Positions 1 through 5,077 of a DNA stretch of 7,066 nt are shown in pieces (positions within the stretch are counted from its first letter, which is position 1; every line of letters starts with the position of its first letter). A program made the position numbers and the translations under genes. Source of the stretch: an uncultured Lachnospiraceae bacterium (GTDB taxonomy: Bacteria; Bacillota; Clostridia; Lachnospirales; Lachnospiraceae); assembly GCA_900549995.1 (NCBI GenBank), contig URQQ01000120.1, forward strand, positions 1 to 7,066, in the 5' to 3' direction. The notes below the pieces were generated by a model. It was not told where the DNA came from. It ran no database searches and saw nothing but the letters and a program-made list of their open reading frames with translations.

Positions 1-52
1 CGGTGCCAACAGATTTACAGTCTGCCCCCTTTGGCCACTCGGGAATCCATCC
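1..52 (-). tRNA. tRNA-Tyr (anticodon GTA), 5' part only
   Basis: Read on the minus strand, the gene starts at 52 with acceptor arm GGATGGA, followed by a D-arm (CCCGAGTGGCCAAAGGGGG) and an anticodon stem-loop whose loop CTGTAAA carries GTA (plus-strand TAC at 16-18). This matches the well-known bacterial tRNA-Tyr pattern, a class II tRNA. The sequence leaves the window in the long variable arm, so the T-arm and 3' acceptor strand are not visible. It is transcribed out of the window, possibly as the first gene of a tRNA cluster. Identity is secure; folding of the missing half cannot be checked. Confidence 0.93.
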
Positions 53-82
53 ATAGATCAGAAGTTAATCCGACAATATATA

Positions 83-111
83 TTTATAACATATCCATAA
101 TCGAAAAGCAA
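83..111 (-). promoter_or_regulatory. Promoter of tRNA-Tyr
   Basis: On the minus strand there is a -35 box TTGCTT (111-106), a 17-bp spacer and a -10 box TATAAA (88-83). The -10 is preceded by TGT, giving an extended -10 element. The predicted start near 76 leaves a leader of about 24 nt before the mature tRNA 5' end at 52. Spacing and position fit a sigma-A promoter. The call rests on sequence only. Confidence 0.65.
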
Positions 112-224
112 GGGGTTTTGGAGTATTCTTCCATGTTTGGTATTATGGGAAAAGAACAATATTGAAAAGTTTCTGGATTTATCGAAAAAGCCTATAAGTT
201 GGAATTAATATAAAAATTAACGAT

Positions 225-253
225 AAGACAGTGACGGGATCTTTCGGTATAAT
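225..253 (+). promoter_or_regulatory. Promoter of the redox protein/TDT transporter operon
   Basis: A perfect -10 hexamer TATAAT (248-253) lies 17 bp downstream of AAGACA (225-230), which matches 4 of 6 positions of the -35 consensus. The predicted start near 260 gives a 5' UTR of about 25 nt before the ATG at 285. This position also rules out translation from the longer frame opening at 231. The rest of the 53-224 stretch is AT-rich and shows only the tRNA-Tyr promoter on the other strand. Confidence 0.65.
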
Positions 254-271
254 AGTGAGCATGAGGTACGA

Positions 272-277
272 AGGAGG
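272..277 (+). promoter_or_regulatory. Ribosome binding site deciding the start at 285
   Basis: AGGAGG, a perfect Shine-Dalgarno core, sits 7 nt before the ATG at 285. No comparable site precedes the in-frame ATGs at 231 or 261, so 285 is the start. Confidence 0.85.
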
Positions 278-284
278 ACATGAC

Positions 285-776
285 ATGAATGTAAAGTCAG
301 AAGTGAGTGTTAACAAGATAAGAAAGGATGCGGAAGATCTCTTCAGGGGCGGATTCTTTTGCTCGGAGGCGGTTGTAAGTGCAATCAGGAGTAATTTTGA
401 ACTGGATATTCCGGAGGAAGTGATTTCTATGGCATCGGGATTTCCGGTGGGAATCGGCAGGTCGAAGTGTCTCTGCGGAGCTGTTTCTGGCGGAGTAATG
501 GCACTGGGACTGTTTTTTGGCAGAACGAAGCAGGGGGATCCTAAGGTTGAGAAGAATCTGGAAGTGGCGAAGGAACTGCATGACTGGTTTAAGACTGCTA
601 ACGGGAAGAACGCACTTTGCTGCCGGATTTTAACGAAAGAGTTTGACATGGGCAAAGGGGAACATAAGGAACAGTGTATCTGTTTTACAGGACTGATAGC
701 CGGTAAAGTTGCGGAGATCGTGGTGCGGGAATATGGACTTACGAACACAGATGAAAACCAGAGTGAGTGCTTATGA
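285..776 (+). CDS. C_GCAxxG_C_C family (putative redox-active) protein
   Basis: This 163-residue soluble protein has the signature of the C_GCAxxG_C_C family, small cysteine-rich proteins thought to be redox active but without an established reaction. Visible elements are the N-terminal FFCSEAV block (C26), an ASGFPVGIGRS stretch (50-60), the core CGAVSGG (64-70, C64 with an extra C62), a C112-C113 pair and a C-terminal CICF block (C131, C133). An eighth cysteine, C162, is next to the end. There is no signal peptide or membrane segment, so it is probably cytoplasmic. The start is fixed by AGGAGG 7 nt upstream and by a promoter whose start site lies after the longer frame's ATG. Its stop overlaps the next gene as ATGA, implying translational coupling to the transporter. 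The family is confident from motifs; any role as a metal or sulfur handling partner is inference. Confidence 0.88.
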   Translation: MNVKSEVSVNKIRKDAEDLFRGGFFCSEAVVSAIRSNFELDIPEEVISMASGFPVGIGRSKCLCGAVSGGVMALGLFFGRTKQGDPKVEKNLEVAKELHDWFKTANGKNALCCRILTKEFDMGKGEHKEQCICFTGLIAGKVAEIVVREYGLTNTDENQSECL

Positions 777-1699
777 TGAACCTGTTGAAAAAAGTGACTA
801 TTCCATTCTCGGGAGTAATGCTTGGGACGGCGGCGCTTGGGAATCTGCTTCAGAGTTATTCTGAAGGGGTTCGATATATCTGTGGAGTGGTGGCAGCACT
901 GATATTGATTTTACTTGTCTTGAAAATGATCTGTTATCCGCAGATGATAAAAGAAGAGTTAAAAAACCCTATTATGGCAAGTGTGGCGGGGACATTTTCC
1001 ATGGCACTGATGATATTAAGTACCTATGTAAAGCCATGGATTGGCAGGGCGGCATTTTTCATCTGGATATTTGCAATATTGCTTCACATTACATTGATCA
1101 TTTATTTTACAGTGAAATTTATTTTTCATCTTCAGATGCCAAAGGTGTTTGCAAGTTATTATATTGTATATGTGGGAATTGTGACAGCATCTATTACAGC
1201 ACCAGCTTATGAAAAGCAGGGAATTGGCGCAGGGGCGTTTTGGTTTGGAATAGCGGCACTTGTGATATTGCTTATTTTGGTGACGTACAGATATATAAAA
1301 TACAACCAGGTGCCGGAACCGGCGAAACCGCTGATTTGTATCTATGCTGCACCAACCAGCTTGTGTATTGCCGGGTATGTACAGTCAGTGACACCAAAAT
1401 CCTATGGATTTCTGATGGGTCTGCTCATCGTGGCAACTGTTATCTATGCCTTTGCGCTTGTGAAGGCTTTAGGATATATAAAACTTCCCTTCTATCCAAG
1501 CTATGCATCATTTACGTTCCCGTTTGTAATCAGTGCAATCGCCTCTAAACAGGCAATGGCATGTTTTACAAATATGGGAAGGCCGGTACCTGTTCTTCAG
1601 GGAATTGTTTTGGCGGAAACTGTGATAGCTACAGTATTTGTTGTATATACAATCATTCGGTTTGTGATGTTTCTTTTCGCGGGGGAGAAGAAACAGTGA
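773..1699 (+). CDS. TDT/TehA-family membrane transporter (SLAC1-like anion channel fold)
   Basis: This 308-residue, highly hydrophobic protein has about ten membrane helices (roughly 10-28, 33-53, 67-85, 93-115, 127-145, 152-172, 185-202, 211-231, 243-262, 273-303), the number expected for the tellurite-resistance/dicarboxylate transporter family. Family-like blocks include PFSGVMLGTAALGN near the N-terminus and FTFPFVISAIASK in helix 9, where TehA-type channels carry the pore-gating phenylalanine. Members move anions such as C4-dicarboxylates or sulfite; tellurite resistance is a historical label, and the substrate here is unknown. I chose ATG 773, which overlaps the upstream stop as ATGA; GTG 767 and ATG 776 are alternatives, and no strong ribosome binding site separates them. 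Translation is probably coupled to the redox-type gene. The operon ends at the hairpin at 1724-1769. Confidence 0.87.
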   Translation: MMNLLKKVTIPFSGVMLGTAALGNLLQSYSEGVRYICGVVAALILILLVLKMICYPQMIKEELKNPIMASVAGTFSMALMILSTYVKPWIGRAAFFIWIFAILLHITLIIYFTVKFIFHLQMPKVFASYYIVYVGIVTASITAPAYEKQGIGAGAFWFGIAALVILLILVTYRYIKYNQVPEPAKPLICIYAAPTSLCIAGYVQSVTPKSYGFLMGLLIVATVIYAFALVKALGYIKLPFYPSYASFTFPFVISAIASKQAMACFTNMGRPVPVLQGIVLAETVIATVFVVYTIIRFVMFLFAGEKKQ

Positions 1700-1723
1700 T
1701 ATTGTTTTAATGATGTTTGGATA

Positions 1724-1769
1724 ATATAGAAAAGACGGTTCAGGGTTACCTGAGCCGTCTTTTCTATAT
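1724..1769 (+). terminator. Rho-independent terminator after the TDT transporter
   Basis: A 21-bp hairpin pairs 1724-1744 with 1749-1769, with one G-T wobble and a GTTA loop. The GC-rich core (1734-1744/1749-1759) is followed by TTTTCTATATT and mirrored by an A-rich 5' side, so it could work in both directions. It lies 25 nt after the transporter stop and separates this operon from the HAD gene. Confidence 0.88.
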
Positions 1770-1856
1770 TCCGGGCTGAGAATTACAGGCGGCATCTGTG
1801 CTGAAGCGGATTCATTTTTAATGTATTCTGTTTTTGAATACGCTATGGAGCAAAGC

Positions 1857-1885
1857 TTGCATAATGGCATATGAACGATTACAAT
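1857..1885 (+). promoter_or_regulatory. Promoter of the HAD/GNAT unit
   Basis: TTGCAT (1857-1862), a 17-bp spacer and TACAAT (1880-1885) form a plausible sigma-A promoter. The predicted start is near 1892 and the 5' UTR about 25 nt. The -10 box covers the upstream in-frame ATG at 1884, so translation should begin at 1917. A 6-bp inverted repeat, GTATTC (1823-1828) and GAATAC (1836-1841), lies just upstream. Confidence 0.55.
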
Positions 1886-1902
1886 GGATACATATTGTGA
1901 GA

Positions 1903-1908
1903 AAGGTG
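1903..1908 (+). promoter_or_regulatory. Ribosome binding site deciding the start at 1917
   Basis: AAGGTG lies 8 nt before the ATG at 1917 and is followed by a second purine block, AAGGG (1909-1913). The alternative ATG at 1884 has no such site. Confidence 0.7.
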
Positions 1909-1916
1909 AAGGGAAT

Positions 1917-2570
1917 ATGAAATATCTGGCGTACGTATTTGATTTTGACTATACACTTGGTGATTCCACAGAAGGGATAGAGAAGTGTATCAATTATGGG
2001 CTTTTAAGGCTTGGGTATCCGGCACTTTCAACGGATGAGGTCAGACCCCTTGTTGGTCTGTCGTTAAAGGAAACATATAAAAGAGCAGCAAAAGACGAGG
2101 ATGAAGAAAAAGCAGCACAGTTTGAAGCTTATTTTAAAGAAAAAGCAGATGAGGTAATGACAGCGAGCACTCAATATCTGCCCTATGCGAAGGAAATGCT
2201 TGAAAAGATCCATGGGATGGGAATCCGGACGGGGATTGTAACAACAAAATATGGAAGGCGTATCCGGGAAATTTTGAAAAAATGCGGAGGCACGGATCTG
2301 ATTGATGTTATCATTGGCGGAGATGATGTGGACAGGCCAAAGCCTGATCCGGAAGGTCTTCTGAGGATGGCAGATCTCCTTAATGTCTCTAAAGAAAAGA
2401 TACTGTACATTGGAGACAGCATTGTCGATGCCAGGACTGCAGAGCAGGCGCGGATAGACTTTGCAGGAGTGACGACCGGAGCGACATTAGAGGAGGAGTT
2501 ATCTGAATATCCGCATGTGGCGGTATATCAGGATATCCGGGGCCTTGATGAGTTTTTGGAGGTCAGATAG
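1917..2570 (+). CDS. HAD-superfamily hydrolase (subfamily IA, phosphoglycolate phosphatase-like)
   Basis: This 217-residue protein has all four HAD motifs. Motif I is DFDYTLGDS, with nucleophile D9 and acid/base D11; motif II is IVTTK with T109; motif III is RPKPDP with K142; motif IV is GDSIVD with D167 and D171. An alpha-helical cap of subfamily type 1 lies between motifs I and II (about 18-85). Such proteins are cytoplasmic Mg-dependent phosphatases acting on phosphoglycolate, sugar phosphates, nucleotides or pyrophosphate. Length and motifs fit Gph/PpaX-like members, but the substrate cannot be read from sequence. The start at 1917 follows AAGGTG and lets the protein begin right before the first beta strand, as is normal for the family; starting at 1884 would add 11 unlikely residues. 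The GNAT gene follows 46 bp later with no terminator between, so the two are probably co-transcribed. Confidence 0.9.
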   Translation: MKYLAYVFDFDYTLGDSTEGIEKCINYGLLRLGYPALSTDEVRPLVGLSLKETYKRAAKDEDEEKAAQFEAYFKEKADEVMTASTQYLPYAKEMLEKIHGMGIRTGIVTTKYGRRIREILKKCGGTDLIDVIIGGDDVDRPKPDPEGLLRMADLLNVSKEKILYIGDSIVDARTAEQARIDFAGVTTGATLEEELSEYPHVAVYQDIRGLDEFLEVR

Positions 2571-2616
2571 CTGTCATGAGAGGCAGAAATGAAAGAGATA
2601 AAGTGGGGAAAGAAGA

Positions 2617-3642
2617 ATGGAACTGATATATAAAGAACTAAAGGAACAGGAAATCAATGCAGAACTTTTTTCATCTTTTGACAGGTATCAGGAGGTAAAA
2701 AAGTGCTGGAGAAAGACGGAGAATGGATGGGAACTCAAAGATATCGCATTCATAGAACGCTGGGATGAAAAGGACATCGCCTTCCTTGTAAAGTGTCTGA
2801 GAAATACGGTTACCAGCGGAGGGTATGTCATCGGTGCGCTTGGGGATGGAACACTTGCCGGGTTTGCAAGCGTTGAGGCCGGGCGGATAGGCAGCAGGAA
2901 GCAATACATAGAGCTTTCCTGTATTCATGTCTCCTGCGGACACCGGGGACACCAAATCGGCAGGAACCTGTTCTGGTATGCGTGTGTTAAGGCGAGGGAA
3001 CTTGGAGGAGAGAAGCTTTATATTTCTGCCCATTCCAGTGAGGAGACACAGGCATTTTATCAGGCAATGGGCTGTGTGGAAGCAAAAGAATATCAGGAAA
3101 AATCTGTACAGGAGGAGCCGTTTGACTGTCAGCTGGAACATACATTAGCTGGCGGCGAGATTATCATCCGTCCGGCAGAAGCAAAAGATCTTGATCAGAT
3201 CGCATGGATTGAGGAATGGTGTTTTCTGGCAGGAGAAGCGGCTTCAAGAGAAACGATGTACCGGAGGTTTCAGGCATTTCCGGAATGTTTCTTTGTCGCG
3301 GACATGGATGGAATCATCATAGGAGATATTCAGGGGGCTGTGATCGACTCTGAGATCATTGAAGATGAAATGTATCACGATGAGTCACTTCATAATCCAA
3401 GTGGAAAATATCAGTCCGTTTTTGGAATTGAGGTGCTGCCTCAGTATCAGCATATGGGGATTGCGGGAAAGCTGATGGAGGAACTCATCCGTGTATCAAA
3501 AGAGCGGGGAAAAAAAGGGATCACCCTGACATGTAAAGACAGGCTGATCCCATTCTATGAATCATTTGGCTATGTGCATAAAGGTGTATCGGCTTCCTCG
3601 CACGGAGGGGCAAAATGGAATGATATGCTAATTGAATTCTGA
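2617..3642 (+). CDS. Tandem-domain GNAT acetyltransferase
   Basis: This 341-residue protein appears to contain two GNAT (acetyl-CoA dependent N-acetyltransferase) domains. The N-terminal one (about 1-176) has a beta-strand/motif A region ending in HRGHQIGRNLF (109-119), where Q113 stands in place of the usual second glycine of RxxGxG, and a closing FYQAMGC block (147-153). The C-terminal one (about 180-341) opens with IIIRPAEAKDLDQI, has YQHMGIAGKL (277-286) matching QxxGxA, and ends in FYESFGY (313-319). Its SRETMYRRF and FPECFFVAD pieces resemble arylalkylamine (serotonin-type) N-acetyltransferases. The likely acceptors are small amines or amino compounds, not determinable here. The start at 2617 is preceded by a modest GGGGAAAG. 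It lies 46 bp after the HAD gene in the same unit, and its last 15 bp overlap the end of the convergent DUF4317 gene. The reading frame is continuous, so I see no frameshift. Confidence 0.85.
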   Translation: MELIYKELKEQEINAELFSSFDRYQEVKKCWRKTENGWELKDIAFIERWDEKDIAFLVKCLRNTVTSGGYVIGALGDGTLAGFASVEAGRIGSRKQYIELSCIHVSCGHRGHQIGRNLFWYACVKARELGGEKLYISAHSSEETQAFYQAMGCVEAKEYQEKSVQEEPFDCQLEHTLAGGEIIIRPAEAKDLDQIAWIEEWCFLAGEAASRETMYRRFQAFPECFFVADMDGIIIGDIQGAVIDSEIIEDEMYHDESLHNPSGKYQSVFGIEVLPQYQHMGIAGKLMEELIRVSKERGKKGITLTCKDRLIPFYESFGYVHKGVSASSHGGAKWNDMLIEF

Positions 3643-4818
3643 TGCGGGTTCCTCTTCATTCCGGGCATCTGTGCCTGAAGTGAATTCGCTTGCAGGAATC
3701 GTGCGGGCATTGATCCCGTTGACTTCAATATGGTCATTGACAGTAATTACAAGGCATTGCCTTCCGTCGATGATCCGCGTCTCGATCAGGTCTGTGCGGT
3801 CGGGGCTGACCTTTATTTCAATATCAGGTGTCTGGATGCTGAAATTCCGGACACTTGCGATATTGGACGCAAGAAGGGAGGCGCGTTCTCCGACCGTCTC
3901 TTCATAATCTTTATCGAAAGTTTCCATTTTTTCTTCCGGAACACCGCTTCTGGTCAAAAGGTGTTTCACATCCGCTTTTCCAAGTTCGAGAGGATCAGGA
4001 GAATCCTTCGTCTCTTCCATCATTTCAGTCAGATTCTCGTGTATGTTTTTCATCACCTCATAATCACAGTCATCCCCTAACGTATCAGCGATAATCGTCT
4101 GGAAAGATTCTTTCTGGAGATCAGCTGTGAGCGGAAGCGGACATCCAAGTACGCCGTCTATGAAGTCCGGCTGAAGGTCTTCGGCTTTTTTGGAATAGTA
4201 TAATGTACCGTGGATATCACTGTTGCGGTCATTGAACATGGGGAAAAGGAATCCTTTTTCCGGCATTTCGACAATCCAGTCACGGATACGGTCTTCGATG
4301 CTGTTCTTCTCGGCATTGTAACTGAGACCTGGCTTGGATAATTTGACAGGACAGATACAGCATAAGATGTAGTCATAGACATTATCTGAGGCATCAAACA
4401 TTTCACTTCCGTCGGTGGAGACGCCGGGGATATCATAGACAGCATGGATGAGTATAATATAATAATTTTCACCGTAGAAATAATTTTCGATGACTTTATC
4501 GTAGAATTCCTCTAAAAGGATGTCATCAGTAAGCTTGCTGTCGCGGAGTTTAAGCAGAAAATCCTGCGTTCCGCCGCTCATTTCCTGTTCCAGAGGAAAA
4601 CTCAGGTTCAGAAGATTTTTGCCGATGCTGCCGGATAAAGTTTTGCGGAAAATATCAAAATACTTAAATGCCTCATCTTCCGGCAGTGAAAGAAATGCAT
4701 CTTTTAATTCCAGCTTTTTTTCTTTTTCCCCGTCCACGTAACATCCGCAGATCCGGGTGATGGAACAGTTTTCAGGTGTAAATTGCTTTCGTATTTCAAG
4801 GACTTCTTTTTTATTCAT
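3628..4818 (-). CDS. DUF4317 family protein of unknown function
   Basis: I recognise this 396-residue protein as DUF4317, a family common in Clostridia with no assigned function. Typical blocks are the N-terminal MNKKEVLEIRKQF and ITRICGCYVDGEK (20-32, C24 and C26), FRKTLSGSIGKNLLNL (57-72), GGTQDFLLKLRDSKL (82-96), LLEEFYDKVIENY (101-113), a cysteine-rich ILCCICPVKLSKPGLSY (151-167), RDWIVEMPEKGFLFP (179-193) and CDYEVMKNIHENL (251-263). There is no signal peptide or clear membrane helix, so it is probably cytoplasmic. The start has GGGAG 9 nt upstream (minus strand). The tail after about residue 370 is acidic and low in predicted structure, contains PASEF twice (375-379 and 391-395), and overlaps the GNAT gene by 15 bp. 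A promoter candidate and an inverted repeat lie in its leader. It is divergent from the serine hydrolase. Confidence 0.88.
   Translation of the reverse strand: MNKKEVLEIRKQFTPENCSITRICGCYVDGEKEKKLELKDAFLSLPEDEAFKYFDIFRKTLSGSIGKNLLNLSFPLEQEMSGGTQDFLLKLRDSKLTDDILLEEFYDKVIENYFYGENYYIILIHAVYDIPGVSTDGSEMFDASDNVYDYILCCICPVKLSKPGLSYNAEKNSIEDRIRDWIVEMPEKGFLFPMFNDRNSDIHGTLYYSKKAEDLQPDFIDGVLGCPLPLTADLQKESFQTIIADTLGDDCDYEVMKNIHENLTEMMEETKDSPDPLELGKADVKHLLTRSGVPEEKMETFDKDYEETVGERASLLASNIASVRNFSIQTPDIEIKVSPDRTDLIETRIIDGRQCLVITVNDHIEVNGINARTIPASEFTSGTDARNEEEPASEFN
3655..3684. repeat. Imperfect hairpin at the convergent gene junction
   Basis: TTCATTCCGGGCA (3655-3667) can pair with TGCCTGAAGTGAA (3672-3684) around a TCTG loop, with one mismatch and two G-T wobbles on the plus strand. 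It lies 13 nt after the GNAT stop and inside the DUF4317 tail (about residues 376-388). No T-run follows on the plus strand, so it is at best a weak terminator or 3'-end stabiliser for the HAD/GNAT transcript. No better terminator is visible at this junction. Confidence 0.4.
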
Positions 4819-4847
4819 ATATGTAATCTCCCTTTAATCGTTTGGTA

Positions 4848-4892
4848 TATGTCTGTTAATCGCAGGTCTTAAAATGTATATAACAGGACATA
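4848..4892. repeat. Inverted repeat between DUF4317 and the serine hydrolase unit
   Basis: TATGTCTGTTA (4848-4858) is an inverted copy of TAACAGGACATA (4881-4892), apart from one extra base, with a 22-nt spacer. It falls in the predicted 5' leader of DUF4317 and overlaps the -10 region of the plus-strand promoter candidate. It could act as an operator or as an RNA hairpin just after the DUF4317 start site. No function is shown by sequence alone. Confidence 0.4.
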
Positions 4893-4896
4893 AAAT
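4869..4896 (+). promoter_or_regulatory. Weak promoter candidate for the small ORF/serine hydrolase unit
   Basis: TTAAAA (4869-4874), a 16-bp spacer and TAAAAT (4891-4896) match 4 and 5 of 6 consensus positions. The predicted start near 4903 lies 40 nt before the small ORF. The whole stretch is AT-rich, so chance matches are likely. It abuts the divergent DUF4317 promoter candidate. Confidence 0.28.
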
Positions 4897-4925
4897 ATCT
4901 TATCACACGTAATTTTTAAATACAA
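4897..4925 (-). promoter_or_regulatory. Promoter candidate for DUF4317
   Basis: On the minus strand, TTGTAT (4925-4920), a 17-bp spacer and TAAGAT (4902-4897), preceded by TGA as an extended -10, form a plausible promoter. The predicted start near 4890 gives a leader of about 70 nt containing the 4848-4892 inverted repeat. Confidence 0.4.
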
Positions 4926-4927
4926 GC

Positions 4928-4933
4928 GAGGAG
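4928..4933 (+). promoter_or_regulatory. Ribosome binding site of the 44-codon small ORF
   Basis: GAGGAG lies 9 nt before the ATG at 4943, a strong site at good spacing. No other nearby frame uses it, which is the main reason to consider the small ORF as translated. Confidence 0.45.
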
Positions 4934-4942
4934 AAAAGAGAA

Positions 4943-5077
4943 ATGCCTCAGACAGAACTTCAGGGGTGTTTGAAAAAGGGGATTCAATATGATAAACTTT
5001 TAGTAACTGAAGCAAATCGTGTTTTATTGCATCATAAGGAGATGAACAGAGAATGGCAAGAGAACAGTTGGCAGTAA
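4943..5077 (+). CDS. Possible small protein or leader peptide, 44 aa
   Basis: An open frame of 44 codons starts at ATG 4943 after GAGGAG and ends at TAA 5075-5077. The peptide begins MPQTELQGCLKKG and ends EMNREWQENSWQ. It is hydrophilic with mixed charge, one cysteine, and no membrane segment or signal peptide. I do not recognise a family. It overlaps the first 25 nt of the serine hydrolase gene in another frame, so ribosomes finishing here would be placed at that start. The serine hydrolase's own site, AAGGAG (5036-5041), lies inside this frame. It may be a coupled small gene, a regulatory leader, a remnant of a longer gene, or chance. Confidence is limited because it is short and no homologue could be checked. 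Confidence 0.38.
   Translation: MPQTELQGCLKKGIQYDKLLVTEANRVLLHHKEMNREWQENSWQ

Noticed and set aside
179..226. Nested short repeats (TTATCG/CGATAA and TTAAT/ATTAA) upstream of the first operon
   Set aside because: Arms of 5-6 bp in AT-rich DNA with long spacing are expected by chance; no operator is claimed.
231..284. Longer start for the C_GCAxxG_C_C protein (ATG 231 or 261)
   Set aside because: The region contains the -10 box (248-253) and predicted transcript start, and no ribosome binding site; AGGAGG points to 285.
773..1699. Calling the transporter a tellurite resistance determinant
   Set aside because: The TehA name is historical; the family carries several anions, and nothing else in the window concerns tellurite.
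1884..1916. Longer start for the HAD protein
   Set aside because: ATG 1884 overlaps the predicted -10 box and lacks a ribosome binding site; the HAD fold begins right after 1917.
2576..2626. 16-codon frame between the HAD and GNAT genes
   Set aside because: Very short, with no well-spaced ribosome binding site; it looks like chance overlap with the GNAT start.
3632..4094. Plus-strand open frames across the DUF4317 gene
   Set aside because: They are antisense shadows of a well-supported family protein, with no ribosome binding sites or recognisable domains.
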